From positions 62,001 to 126,000 of the forward strand of contig CAVZOP010000015.1 of the NCBI GenBank assembly GCA_963776935.1: a DNA stretch of 64,000 nt. Reading direction: 5' to 3'. The notes under the pieces are model-generated. The model worked only from the letters and a program-made list of their open reading frames with translations. It was not told where the DNA came from and made no database searches. Both the position numbers and the translations under genes were made by a program. This DNA is from JALOLG01 sp963776935 (GTDB lineage Bacteria > Actinomycetota > Acidimicrobiia > Acidimicrobiales > Ilumatobacteraceae). Positions within the stretch are counted from its first letter, which is position 1. Each line of letters starts with the position of its first letter. Shown here one piece after another: positions 18,910 to 28,321 of this stretch.

Positions 18910-20652
18910 GTGACCACACAGCTGATGCCGCACGACGTGCGACCGTTGGACGACACGACCCTCGCCACGGTGACGCCCGACTTCAGGGTCGCACCGCGGG
19001 GCATCCGCGTCGATGTGAGCCGGCTGTCTCGGCGAATGCGGCTCGCCAGGCGCGACGAGGTGACGCTGCTCGACGACGTGTCGTTCACGCTCACGGCCGG
19101 TCAGCTCGTCGCAATCGTCGGACCCAGCGGTGCCGGCAAGACGACGCTGCTGGAGGCGATCGCCGGCATCGTTCCCGCAAGCTCGGGTTCGGTGCGCTTC
19201 GACGGCGTCGACGTGCACGCCAACCTGGGAGCGTTCCGCAGCAGGCTCGGCTACGTGCCGCAGGACGACATCATCCACGCCGACCTGCCGCTCGTCCGCA
19301 CGCTCCGTTACGCCGCGCGACTGCGGCTCCCGTCATCGACGACGGCGGCCGAGGTCGACGACGCGGTCCATGACGCACTCGCCGCCGTGGGCCTGACCGG
19401 TCACGCCGACGTCCGGGTCGGCTCCCTGAGCGGCGGGCAGCGCAAGCGCGCCAGCATCGCCGTCGAGCTGCTCACCGATCCGCACGTCTTCTTCCTGGAC
19501 GAACCGACATCGGGGCTCGACCCGGTCACGAGCGCCGAGCTGATCGCCCGCCTGCGCCAGCTCGCCGACCGCTCCGCAACGGTCGTGTTCACCACGCACT
19601 CGGTCGACGACCTGACGCTGTGTGATCGCATCGTGTTCATGACGCGCGGTGGTCGAGTTGGCTTCGTCGGCACCGTCGACGAAGCGCTCGCACATTTCGA
19701 CGCCGACTCGGTGCCCGAGCTCTACCGGCGCCTGGCCGACCTCGACGGCACCACCGCAATGGCAGGCACGGCGGTAGCCGCGCCGGCTCCCGATGCCGCG
19801 CACCGGGACCCGATCCGACGACCGGTGGCGGGCGGATTCACGCAGTGGGGTGTCCTGACACGACGAACGTTCGAGATTCTCGTCCGCAACCGCTTGACAC
19901 TCGGGATCCTGGTCGGGTCACCGGCGCTGGTCGTCGCCATGTTCGCGCTCCTGTTCCGGCCCGGCGCGTTCGACTTCCAGGATCCCAGCCCGAGCTCGAT
20001 GGTGATGATCGGCTTCTGGGTCGTGTTCGCCGCCTTCTTCTTCGGGCTCACCTATGGCCTGCTGCAGATCTGCACCGAACGCACGATCCTGCGCCGAGAA
20101 CGCCTCGTCGGGCTGCAACCCGGCGCGTACGTGGCGTCCAAGGTGACCATCCTCGTGCCGTTCCTGCTGCTCGTGGTGGTCGCCATGCTCGGTGTGCTGC
20201 GCCTGCTCGACCGCCTCCCCAGCCGCCCGCTGTCGACATACGCCTCGATGGGGTTCGGCCTGCTGCTGTGCGCCATCGCCGCCCTCGGGCTCGGCTTGCT
20301 CACCTCCGCCATGGTCGGAAACGTCGCTCAGGCAACGCTCGCCCTGCCGATGCTGTGCTTTCCCGCGGTGTTGTTCTCCGGTGCCATCCTCCCCGTGAAC
20401 CTCATGGCGAACGCCGGCGCCGCCCTGAGCCTCGCCATCCCGACACGCTGGTCCTTCGAAGCCATCGGTCACGACCTCGGAGCGCGGCGAATCCTGGCCG
20501 AGGGCGGTTCGCCACTGGGCCCGCCGCTGCTCGCGTCGTTCGGCGATGCCGGCACGCAGTCGACCGGTGCGTACTGGCTCGTGCTCGCCACGTTCGCCGC
20601 GACGTTCCTGTTCGGCACCTGGGCCGTGATCGTGCGCACCACACGGACATGA
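18910..20652 (+). CDS. ABC exporter half-transporter, ATPase-permease fusion (ABCG-like)
   Basis: 580 residues. An N-terminal ATPase has Walker A GPSGAGKTT (71-79), signature LSGGQRK (about 177) and Walker B FFLDEPTSGLD. From about residue 310 an ABC2-type membrane domain with about six helices follows. This ATPase-first order matches ABCG-like exporters. GTG 18910 is chosen because AGGAGG ends just upstream; an earlier GTG at 18871 lies inside the operator. Control by the divergent TetR protein suggests export of a toxic compound, but the substrate is unknown. Confidence 0.9.
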   Translation: MTTQLMPHDVRPLDDTTLATVTPDFRVAPRGIRVDVSRLSRRMRLARRDEVTLLDDVSFTLTAGQLVAIVGPSGAGKTTLLEAIAGIVPASSGSVRFDGVDVHANLGAFRSRLGYVPQDDIIHADLPLVRTLRYAARLRLPSSTTAAEVDDAVHDALAAVGLTGHADVRVGSLSGGQRKRASIAVELLTDPHVFFLDEPTSGLDPVTSAELIARLRQLADRSATVVFTTHSVDDLTLCDRIVFMTRGGRVGFVGTVDEALAHFDADSVPELYRRLADLDGTTAMAGTAVAAPAPDAAHRDPIRRPVAGGFTQWGVLTRRTFEILVRNRLTLGILVGSPALVVAMFALLFRPGAFDFQDPSPSSMVMIGFWVVFAAFFFGLTYGLLQICTERTILRRERLVGLQPGAYVASKVTILVPFLLLVVVAMLGVLRLLDRLPSRPLSTYASMGFGLLLCAIAALGLGLLTSAMVGNVAQATLALPMLCFPAVLFSGAILPVNLMANAGAALSLAIPTRWSFEAIGHDLGARRILAEGGSPLGPPLLASFGDAGTQSTGAYWLVLATFAATFLFGTWAVIVRTTRT

Positions 20653-20703
20653 TTCGCCGACGGTGGCGGTGACGCGGCTGAGCACGACGGCTCGGCGCGA
20701 GGC

Positions 20704-21260
20704 TCAGCTGGCCACGATCGTCGCGGCCAGCGCCATCCGATGGTCGTTCGTCCAGGGTGGCCCGATCGTCGCCCGGGGACCGCGGAGGACCGCGTCGGCC
20801 CGCTCCCCAACTTGCTCGCCGCTCGGGCCTCGACGTCCTTGGCGTCATATGGGTGGACATCCCAGCCGCGGGCGCGTGCGAGCTCGGCCAGCACCTGGCG
20901 GTACATAACGGAGTCGGCGCGCGACTCGTACGGCACGCGACGTTGAACGGCGATGTCCGTCGGGAAGTCGAGCGGCCAGGCCCGCAACGACATGGACACG
21001 ATCGGTTCGGGCAGTGCACCTGCGAGTTCGTCGAGCGACGCCGACGTCGCTCGCAGCGCAGACGCTCGCACCCGCGCCACGAGGGCCGCGGTGGCGTCGT
21101 CGTCGAGCGGTTTGCCTTCATGGTGGATCGGGGCGGTCGCCATGCCGGGCTCGATCAGCTCGATCCGCCGGCGGTCGACGACGCTGTGGTCGGCCGCGGC
21201 CGTCACCGCCACGGCCCAGCCGAAGTGATGGGCGATGCCCAGGCGCACGCCACAGATCAT
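20704..21260 (-). CDS. Conserved actinobacterial hypothetical protein, one frame change
   Basis: 185 residues after adding one base to the CCCC run at 20805-20808. Characteristic segments are GIAHHFGWAVAVTA near the start, RRRIELIEPG, SLDELAGALP and, in the second frame, RADAVLRGPRATIGPPW ending in HRMALAATIVAS. I recognise this as a recurring actinobacterial family without assigned function. The ATG at 21260 or the GTG at 21248 could be the start. It converges on the ABC exporter gene, 51 bases away. Confidence 0.7.
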
Positions 21261-21305
21261 GCCTCCGCCCGCGCCCTCACCAGGCGTCGGCGAAGATCGG
21301 ACAAC

Positions 21306-22361
21306 CTAGGAATCGTGAGGCGCGTCGCCCCGATCGTCTGGATGCGCCCATCGCACGCGGATCCGGCCCTGCAGATCGGGGATGGGGAACGACTGCGCCT
21401 CGAGCTCCACCGCCTCGCGAGCCGCCGGGGTCAGACGATGCCACATCTGGATCGTGACGACCGCTCCGGCCCGCCGCCACGTTCCGGCCACCTCGCCCTC
21501 GATCAGAACGGCACCCGGCCAGACCCGCGGCGTCCAGAGCGCGCGGCGGTGGTCAGGATCGGGGACGAGCAGTTCCCGATCGGCTCCTTGAAGGAGGAAG
21601 TACGGGTCGCCGCTCGGGAGCAGCCGCGCGGCTGCCCCATGTCGTCTGACCGGCGCGCGGAAGGCTTCCTCGTCCTCGGTCAAGATGAATCCGTCACCGA
21701 CGGGTGTGCGCACCGGCGTCAATGATTCGGCCAACGCGTCGAAAGTGGCCCGACCGCGCACGGGCGCGATCCCGGCCCATTCGGCGAACGCCGCCGCGGT
21801 CGCCGGGCCGAAGACTCGGAGGTACCGACGCGCGAGCTCGAGTCGCGCGTCGCCCGGATCGACGGCCGGTGGCGGCACCATCCAGATCGTCGGCCGTCGT
21901 GCGCCATCCCATCGCATCACCACTCGGCCGGTCGTCGCGGCATACCGCAACGCATTGGGGTGCTTGCCGAGTCCGCGCCCCGCCTCGCCGTACGTCATCC
22001 GGCGGCCGTCGAGGAACGCTTCGATCTGGTCCGCCAGTTGCTCCGCATCCCGGCGGGCAGGATCCTCCGGCAGCCGCCCGAGCGTGAACACCGCTCGATC
22101 GTCCTGGGCGACGACATAGGCGCTGAACCGTGGCCCCCACAGCTGCACCAGCGACGGGTCCTCCCAGCTACCGGGCTCGGTCCCCTCGACACGAGCATGG
22201 ATCGAGAGCAGCGCGGCCCGCGGCATGCTGTCCTGCAGCCCGGCCCACGCCGCGTGTCGCAACGAGCTCGGACCCGGCGGGAGCCGCTCGTCGAGGCAGC
22301 CGGAGCGTCGTCGAAACGCGAGGACCTGTGCACGAGTGAGCTCGCGCCGACGTTTCACCAC
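21306..22361 (-). CDS. Winged-helix DNA-binding protein (HTH_42 / AlkZ-like)
   Basis: 351 residues. The family opening LTRAQVLAFRRRSGCLDERL is followed by a LQDSMPRAALLSIHARVEG segment and QLWGPRFSAYVV, then tandem winged-helix modules. The family includes AlkZ, a glycosylase that unhooks interstrand crosslinks; its glutamine-containing catalytic loop (QxQ) is not clearly seen here, so glycosylase activity is uncertain. The start is a GTG. It lies 45 bases upstream of the hypothetical gene on the same strand. Confidence 0.8.
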   Translation of the reverse strand: MVKRRRELTRAQVLAFRRRSGCLDERLPPGPSSLRHAAWAGLQDSMPRAALLSIHARVEGTEPGSWEDPSLVQLWGPRFSAYVVAQDDRAVFTLGRLPEDPARRDAEQLADQIEAFLDGRRMTYGEAGRGLGKHPNALRYAATTGRVVMRWDGARRPTIWMVPPPAVDPGDARLELARRYLRVFGPATAAAFAEWAGIAPVRGRATFDALAESLTPVRTPVGDGFILTEDEEAFRAPVRRHGAAARLLPSGDPYFLLQGADRELLVPDPDHRRALWTPRVWPGAVLIEGEVAGTWRRAGAVVTIQMWHRLTPAAREAVELEAQSFPIPDLQGRIRVRWAHPDDRGDAPHDS

Positions 22362-22454
22362 ATCACCGCTCGCTTCCTGGTCCAGGTGTCTGGCCGGATC
22401 GGGAGTCTACGACGGCCCGGTAGAGGCCCTGGCGGCCGCGTCTAATCTTGGGCC

Positions 22455-23406
22455 GTGGAGGTGATCCATTGGCTGCTCGACGGAGATCCCGCCATTCGCT
22501 GGCAGGTGCTGCGCGACCTCACGGATGCCCCGCCCGACGAGGTGGCAGCCGAACGAGCGCGCGTCGAGCACGAGGGCTGGGGCGCCCGCCTCCTGGCGCT
22601 CGGGGACGCCGACGGGCTGTGGGACGGCGGCGCCTGCTTCCCGGCGGCCTACACCGGCGGCGAACCCGGGCAACCGTGGACGGCGACGATGCACACCCTC
22701 CAGACGCTGCAGATCCTCGGGCTCGACCCGCAGTCGGCGGCGGCCCGCCGCGCCGTCGCCCTCGTCGCCGAGCACGGACGCTGGGAGCACGACGGTCAGC
22801 GGTACTTCGACGGCGAGGTCGAGCCGTGCATCAACGGACGCACGATCGAGACCGGCGCCTACTTCGGGGTGGACGTCACGGCGATCGTCGAGCGGATCCT
22901 CGATGAGCGGCTCGCCGACGGCGGCTGGAACTGTGAGGCCGAGAACGGGTCGGTGCGATCCTCGTTCGACACCACGATCGACGTGCTCGACGGCCTCGTC
23001 GAGTTCGAGCGCGCGACCGGTGGCTCCGCTGCGGTGAGCGCGGCCCGTTCGCGGCGCCGAGGAGTACCTGCTCGAGCGCAGTCTGTTCCGTCGCAAGAGC
23101 ACGGGTGAGGTCGTCGACGTGGAGTACCTCGACTTCGCGTTCCCGTATTACTGGCGATACGACGTGCTCCGTGCGCTCGACTACTTCCGCCGCACGGGCG
23201 CCGACCCGGATCCCCGGATGACAGAGGCGGTCGAGGTCGTGCGGTCCAAGCGGCAGCCCGACGGCCGGTGGTTGCTCGACCGCATCCATCCGGGGCGCGT
23301 CCACTTCGACCTCGAGGATGGTGTCGACCGACCGAGTCGATGGAACACGCTCCGCGCACTCCGCGTGCTCGACTGGTGGGATCGAGGGGTGCGGACGCCG
23401 TCGTGA
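22455..23406 (+). CDS. Squalene-cyclase-like hypothetical protein, one frame change
   Basis: 316 residues after removing one base near 23050. The sequence has alpha-toroid repeats like terpenoid cyclases: WQVLRDLTDAPPDEV, TMHTLQTLQILGLDP, EPCINGRTIETGAYFG, DGGWNCEAENGSVRSSF, then in the second frame EEYLLERSLFRRKSTGEV and RWNTLRALRVLDWW. No DxDD catalytic motif is visible, so cyclase activity is doubtful despite the usual database name. TAATCT (22443-22448) ends 6 bases before the GTG, suggesting a leaderless start. Confidence 0.75.
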
Positions 23407-23423
23407 CGCTCGAGCCGCTCTGA

Positions 23424-24230
23424 TCAAGAGCCGCTCGGTGACGCCAGGAACTCCCTCACCAACGACATCGTGTGGGATGGTTGTTCGAGCTGCGGTATGT
23501 GCCCGCACTCGTCGATGATCTCGACACGGCTCCCAGCGATCAGCCTGCCGAACTCGGCTGCGTAGGCGACGGACACGAGCGTGTCCTGCTTGCCCCAGAT
23601 GACGAGCGTCGGCGCGACGATTCGGTGGATGCGCTTGGCGAGGCCCTTGTCGGGGATCGGCCAGACGAACTTCGACGTACATCCCATCGCCCACACCACA
23701 CTCACGACCGCGGCGACGGCGGCGTCGGGGTCCTCGGGCGGCGTGAACATGGCACGCGCCGCGTCACAGTCGGGATCATGGAACAGCAGTGCCGGGATCT
23801 GCTCGGGCGCGGCGGCCACCCAGTTGGCAACGGGATGGTCGTCGAGCCAGAGGCCGATCGGATCGAGCAGCACCAGCCGGCCGACGAGTGTCTGGGAGTG
23901 CGCTGCCAGCTCGCAGGCGAGCATGCCGCCGAACGACTGACCGACGACCGGTGGGCGATCGAGGTTCAGCGCGCTGATCGTCTCTTCGTAGACCAGCACG
24001 AGGTCCCACAGGTCGGCGACCTCGCGGATCGCCTCCGTCTTTTCCGGAACTGTCCCGGGCCCGAGTGGCGCGTAGATCGTGTAGTCGGCGGCAAGCCGAT
24101 CCAGGAACGGGTCCCAGACCATTCCACCGGCCGCGTGCAGGTAGACGAGCGGTGGACCGGCACCGGCGATCTGCACCGTCATGTCGAGCCGCGATCCCCA
24201 CACCGGGACGATTCGTTCGGTGATGTTCAT
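23424..24230 (-). CDS. Alpha/beta hydrolase
   Basis: 268 residues. GPPLVYLHAAGGMVWDPF gives the oxyanion region, VVGQSFGG the Ser nucleophile elbow, and DECGHIPQLEQP the catalytic His. The ATG at 24230 (MNITERIVPVW) matches family starts; the frame upstream is antisense to the neighbouring gene's end. It follows the LLM monooxygenase by 16 bases on the same strand, so the pair probably acts in one catabolic pathway: oxygenation, then hydrolysis. Confidence 0.85.
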   Translation of the reverse strand: MNITERIVPVWGSRLDMTVQIAGAGPPLVYLHAAGGMVWDPFLDRLAADYTIYAPLGPGTVPEKTEAIREVADLWDLVLVYEETISALNLDRPPVVGQSFGGMLACELAAHSQTLVGRLVLLDPIGLWLDDHPVANWVAAAPEQIPALLFHDPDCDAARAMFTPPEDPDAAVAAVVSVVWAMGCTSKFVWPIPDKGLAKRIHRIVAPTLVIWGKQDTLVSVAYAAEFGRLIAGSRVEIIDECGHIPQLEQPSHTMSLVREFLASPSGS

Positions 24231-24246
24231 GCCGACCGTCGCCAGC

Positions 24247-25484
24247 TCACACCGGGACCCGTTCGGGGAGACCGGTTGGCCACCACCGGTGCTCCCATTC
24301 CTCGTCGGTCCACAGGCTCTGCAGATGTGGGAGCACCTCATCTGCGAAGAGATGGATGTTCTTCATCGTCAGTTCGTGGGGCATCCCGCCCATCTGCAAC
24401 ATCACCAACAGGTTCCCGATGCGGAACTCCTTGGCGAAGTCGAGGATCTGCTCGCGCACCGTTGCCGGACTACCTGCGATCACGGATCGGGCCTCGGCGA
24501 GCCGACCGAAGCTGGCGTGTCTCAACTCGAGCGCCAGCCCGAGATCACCGGGGTCGCGGAGCAACGTCTCGACACCCGCGGATCGGCATAGCCCGGTAGT
24601 CCCATGTAGTGCAGCGGGACGCTCCCCACGCCCTGCCTGAACGCGTTGGCGACGTACCGCCCGTACTCCACCTCGGCGCGCTCGTCGGTTTCGGCGACCA
24701 CGACGTTCTGGACGAATCCCAGCCGGTACGGATTGCGTTGCACGCCGCTCCTGTCGGCGGCGTCCCAGTATCGATCGAAGATTCGGCGCGCCGTGAGCGT
24801 TGGTCCGAACCAACCGAGGTAGACGAATGCGTAGTCCGCGTCGATCGTCCTCTGAATTGTGCCGGGCGACCCGGAACCGGGTACCCACACCGGTGGATGC
24901 GGCTTCTGGAGAGGTCGCGGCCACGAGTTGACGAGCGAGTACTGCGAGAAGCGTCCGTTCCACGCGAACGGTTCCTCCGCGGTCCACGAGCGCATCAACA
25001 GCGTCACCGCCTCCTCGTAGCGCTCGCGCGTCTCGACCGTCGGGATCCCGTTGTTGAGGTTGGCGTCGTAACTCAGGCCGACGGGCAGCCCGGCCACGAG
25101 CCGGCCCCCGCTCAAGCAGTCGAGCATCGTGTACTCCTCGGCGATCCTGAGTGGCTCGCGAGTCTTGCCGAGCGAGCGACCGAGCACGATCAAGGCCGTC
25201 TCCGGCCGCTCGGTGCGTATCGCGTTCGCCAACACGGCTGCCGGCAGGTTCGGATTCGGCATCATGTCGTACGACGTCTGGCCGTGCTCGGTGACGGTGA
25301 TCCCATCGAACCCGGCGCGCATCGCGGCGAGCACTTCGTCCATGAACCAGCGGTAAGAGTCGAACATCCGCTCCGGTTCGACGAGTTCGGAGTATGGCGT
25401 CGAGACCACGGACGAGATGTCCTGATCCTCGAAACCGGCCGGCAGGAATCGATACGGCACCTGCTGGAACAGGTTGACCTTCAT
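24247..25484 (-). CDS. LLM class flavin-dependent monooxygenase, one frame change
   Basis: 412 residues after adding one base to the CCC run at 24575-24577. The luciferase-like TIM barrel is shown by GFDGITVTEHGQTSYDMMPNP, LSGGRLVAGLPVG and PVWVPGSGSPGTI. The second frame resumes at GVETLLRDPGDLG and ends with a NIHLFADEVLPHL helix. These enzymes use reduced FMN or F420. ATG 25484 (MKVNLFQQVPYR) has GGGGAGGGG upstream. It forms an operon with the hydrolase downstream. Confidence 0.85.
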
Positions 25485-25589
25485 GACTCGCGGCCCCTCC
25501 CCCCAGGATCGCCCACGGCATCTGCTTGCCAGCCGAACGAGCGACCGGATTGCGGATGACTGTAGGCGACCTCGGACGGGCGTCGTCGT

Positions 25590-26129
25590 TCAGTCGACCT
25601 GTTCGGTCCGAACAACCGCGAAGTCGGCGTTCAAGTCGACGTCGATCTCGGTGCCATCCGTCAGGCGCACCTCGACCTCGTAGCCGTCGTTGTCGAGCTC
25701 GACGCTGGTCACGTTGCCTTCGCCGGTCTCTGCGAGCGCGGCGTCGGTCGCCTGCCGGCGCTCCGCGTCGCCGACGGGTCCGTCGTCGCGGTCCGCACCG
25801 TCGTCTGAGTCGTCGCTGGAATCGTCGTCGGAATCGTCGTCCCGATCGTCGGTGCTCGTTCGCACGACGGCGAAGTCGCCATCGAGGTGGACGTCGACCT
25901 CGGTTCCGTCAGTGAGGCGCACTTCGACCTCGTAGCCGCCGTCGTCGAACTCGACTCCGCCGACGGTGCCGTTGCCTGCTTCGGCCAGCGCGGCGGCGCT
26001 CGCCCGCTCGAGGTCGGCGCCCGTGATGGAGCCGTCGGCGCCGGTGTCCTGGGCGACGGCGTAGGTGGCACCGCCGGCCAGCACGGTGGCGAGGGCGGCG
26101 ATGGAGATGATGGTTGTGGTTCGCTTCAT
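25590..26129 (-). CDS. Secreted PepSY-like protein with internal duplication
   Basis: 179 residues: a signal peptide (about residues 1-26, ending YAVAQ), then two copies of a PepSY-like unit (about 40-92 and 122-178) sharing VEFDDGGYEVEVRLTDGTEVDV versus VELDNDGYEVEVRLTDGTEIDV in shortened form, separated by an Asp/Ser-rich linker (about 93-115). PepSY domains are thought to bind or inhibit envelope peptidases. It is divergent from an OmpR-type two-component system, with regulator-like repeats between them, so it may be the system's target or an accessory sensor. Confidence 0.8.
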   Translation of the reverse strand: MKRTTTIISIAALATVLAGGATYAVAQDTGADGSITGADLERASAAALAEAGNGTVGGVEFDDGGYEVEVRLTDGTEVDVHLDGDFAVVRTSTDDRDDDSDDDSSDDSDDGADRDDGPVGDAERRQATDAALAETGEGNVTSVELDNDGYEVEVRLTDGTEIDVDLNADFAVVRTEQVD

Positions 26130-26183
26130 GGGGTCATGGTGCGCGAGTGATCCTGTCGGGAACCTGACGGCGGACGCGGCGGC

Positions 26184-26204
26184 TTCAGGGTGCGTTCAGG
26201 TGCG
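26184..26204. promoter_or_regulatory. Direct repeat TTCAGG, 11-bp phased (response-regulator box)
   Basis: TTCAGGGTGCG (26184-26194) and TTCAGGTGCG (26195-26204) are head-to-tail copies starting 11 bases apart, one helical turn, as expected for an OmpR-type dimer. The site lies 31 bases before the GTG of the response regulator and faces the PepSY gene on the other side, fitting autoregulation and divergent control. Confidence 0.6.
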
Positions 26205-26234
26205 ACAGTGGACTGTGATCGCGGAGGTGGATCG

Positions 26235-26912
26235 GTGAGACTGCTCGTCGTCGAGGACGACCACAAGATCGCGGCGGCGGTGAAGCGCGGCTTGGAAGGC
26301 GAGGGATTCGCCGTCGACGTCGCATCTGACGGCGACGACGGGTGGTGGAAGGCGACCGAGGGGATCTACGACCTGATCGTGCTCGACATCATGTTGCCGC
26401 GCCGGAACGGCTACGTGTTGTGCGCCGATCTCCGTGCGGCCGGGGTGTGGACGCCGATTCTGATGTTGACCGCCAAGGACGGCGACCTCGACGAGGCGGA
26501 GGGACTGGACACCGGTGCCGACGACTATCTGGTGAAGCCGTTCTCGTTTCCGGTGCTGATCGCGAGGGTTCGCGCGCTGCTGCGCCGCGCCGGCGGGCGC
26601 GATCCGGTTCCGACGATCGTCGGGTCGGTGCGCATCGATTCGGTCGGACGCCGGGCGTGGTCGAGCGGTGTGCCGGTGGACCTGACGCGCCGCGAGTTCG
26701 ACGTGTTGGAGTTTCTCGCCCGTCGGGCGGGCGAGGTCGTGTCGAAGGACGAGATCCTGTCCGGCGTGTGGGGATTCGATTTCGATGGCGACCCGAACAT
26801 CATCGAGGTTCACGTCGGCCGACTGCGTCGCAAGATCGACGAACCCTACGGGACCGACCACATCGCGACGCTTCGCGGTGTCGGCTATCGCATGGACGGC
26901 CATGGCAGCTGA
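26235..26912 (+). CDS. OmpR family response regulator
   Basis: 225 residues: receiver domain (1-115) with acidic pocket ED (7-8), phospho-acceptor Asp51 in VLDIMLP, Thr in LMLTAKD and Lys in YLVKPF, then a winged-helix output (130-222) with VDLTRREFDVLEFLARRAG and VEVHVGRLRRKID-like recognition helix. GTG 26235 is preceded by GGAGG 7 bases upstream. It overlaps the kinase start by 11 bases. It pairs with the following kinase. Confidence 0.93.
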   Translation: MRLLVVEDDHKIAAAVKRGLEGEGFAVDVASDGDDGWWKATEGIYDLIVLDIMLPRRNGYVLCADLRAAGVWTPILMLTAKDGDLDEAEGLDTGADDYLVKPFSFPVLIARVRALLRRAGGRDPVPTIVGSVRIDSVGRRAWSSGVPVDLTRREFDVLEFLARRAGEVVSKDEILSGVWGFDFDGDPNIIEVHVGRLRRKIDEPYGTDHIATLRGVGYRMDGHGS

Positions 26913-28237
26913 GTGGCGCCGACCGCGCTTCGGAACGATTCGGGTCCGCGTGACCGCGCTGGCAACGGTCGCGGTCGCGGTCGTGCTCGTCGTCGCCAGC
27001 GTGCTCCTCGTCGCGCGACAGCGTGCAGGTTTGGTCGACCAGCTCGACGAGACGCTGTCGACCGAGGCCGAAGGCATCGCCGACGTTCTCGAGAGCGGCG
27101 GTGCCGTCCCCACGCTCGATGAGGACGATCGGATCGTCGTCGTGGTCGGCGACGATGGCCGGGTGATCGCCTCGTCGGGCGATTTCGTTGAGCTGGACCC
27201 ACTCCCATCCGTCGCTGACGACGAAGGGCGCAACATCTCGTTCGATGACGAGCCCTATCGAGTGGTGTCGACTTCCTATGACCCGGGCGATGGAGGCGAG
27301 GGAACCATCTACGTCGCCGGATCGCGCGACGACGTCGACGAGAGCGTTGCCGAACTGACGTCGTCGCTGGTGTGGATCGTGCCGCTCGCTGTGTTCGCGC
27401 TGCTCGTCGTCGTGTGGGTGGTCGTCGGACGGACGTTGCGGCCGGTCGAGCGGATCCGGGCCCAGGTCGCCGACATCGGCGTCAACCAGCTCGACCGCCG
27501 GGTCCCGGAACCGGCCGGTGACGACGAGATCGCCCGGCTGGCCGTGACGATGAACGAGATGCTCGGTCGACTGGAAGGCTCGGTCCGTCGCCAACAGCGA
27601 TTCGTGGCCGATGCGTCCCACGAGTTGCGGACACCACTGACACGGATGCGCGCTGAACTCGAGGTGGACGAGAGCGATCCGGCCGCCGCTGACGCGGCAG
27701 CGACTCGGCGCAGCCAGCTCGAGGAGATCGCTGGGCTACAGCGGATGATCGAGGATCTCCTCGTGCTCGCCCGCAGCGATGCAGACACTCCCGGCCGGCG
27801 ATCCGAAGCGGTCGATCTCGACGACATCGTGCTCGAAGAGATCCGAGCGTTTGACCACTCGGCGATCGTCGTCGATGCCAGCCGGGTGTCGGCCGCTCAG
27901 GTTGTCGGTGATCCCGACGAGCTCCGTCGGGTCGTCCGCAACCTGATCGACAACGCCCGCCGCCACGCCACCACGACCGTCGACATCGAGCTCACCGAGC
28001 GCGGCACCCAGGCGACCCTCATCGTCGCCGACGACGGCCCCGGCATCCCACCGGAACATCGGACCGACGTGTTCGAACGCTTCGCCGCGCCTCGACGAGT
28101 CCCGAACCGGCGGGGGACGCGCCGGGCTCGGGCTGGCGATCGTCCACGACATCATCACCCGCTACGACGGCAGCATCTCGATCGATGAAAGTCCGAACGG
28201 CGGCGCACGCTTCGTGATCACCATTCCGACCCGCTGA
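26902..28237 (+). CDS. Sensor histidine kinase, one frame change
   Basis: 444 residues after removing one base near 28087. Two transmembrane segments (about 18-38 and 155-178) flank a periplasmic acidic domain; HAMP follows (GRTLRPVERIRAQVADI), then HisKA with ADASHELRTPLTRM (His240) and HATPase_c: N box VRNLIDNARRHA, G1 VADDGPGIP, and in the second frame GGGRAGLGLAIV-like G2 and an end at FVITIPTR. Paired with the OmpR regulator. The frame change sits between the F box and G2. Confidence 0.88.
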
Positions 28238-28244
28238 ACCTGCC

Positions 28245-28271
28245 GAAACCGGCCGCCACGTGACCGGTTTC
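28245..28271. terminator. Short hairpin after kinase gene
   Basis: GAAACCGG and its exact complement CCGGTTTC enclose an 11-base loop, starting 8 bases after the kinase stop and ending 51 bases before the next ATG. It probably separates the two-component operon from the VOC gene. There is no clear T-tract. Confidence 0.45.
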
Positions 28272-28321
28272 CGTCCCTAACGTTGGTGACGAGAATCCGA
28301 AGCGAACGAGGAGAGACGACC

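Noticed and set aside
25694..25870. Calcium-binding repeats in the PepSY protein linker
   Set aside because: The Asp/Ser stretch has no regular nonapeptide or EF-hand spacing; it is a plain acidic linker.
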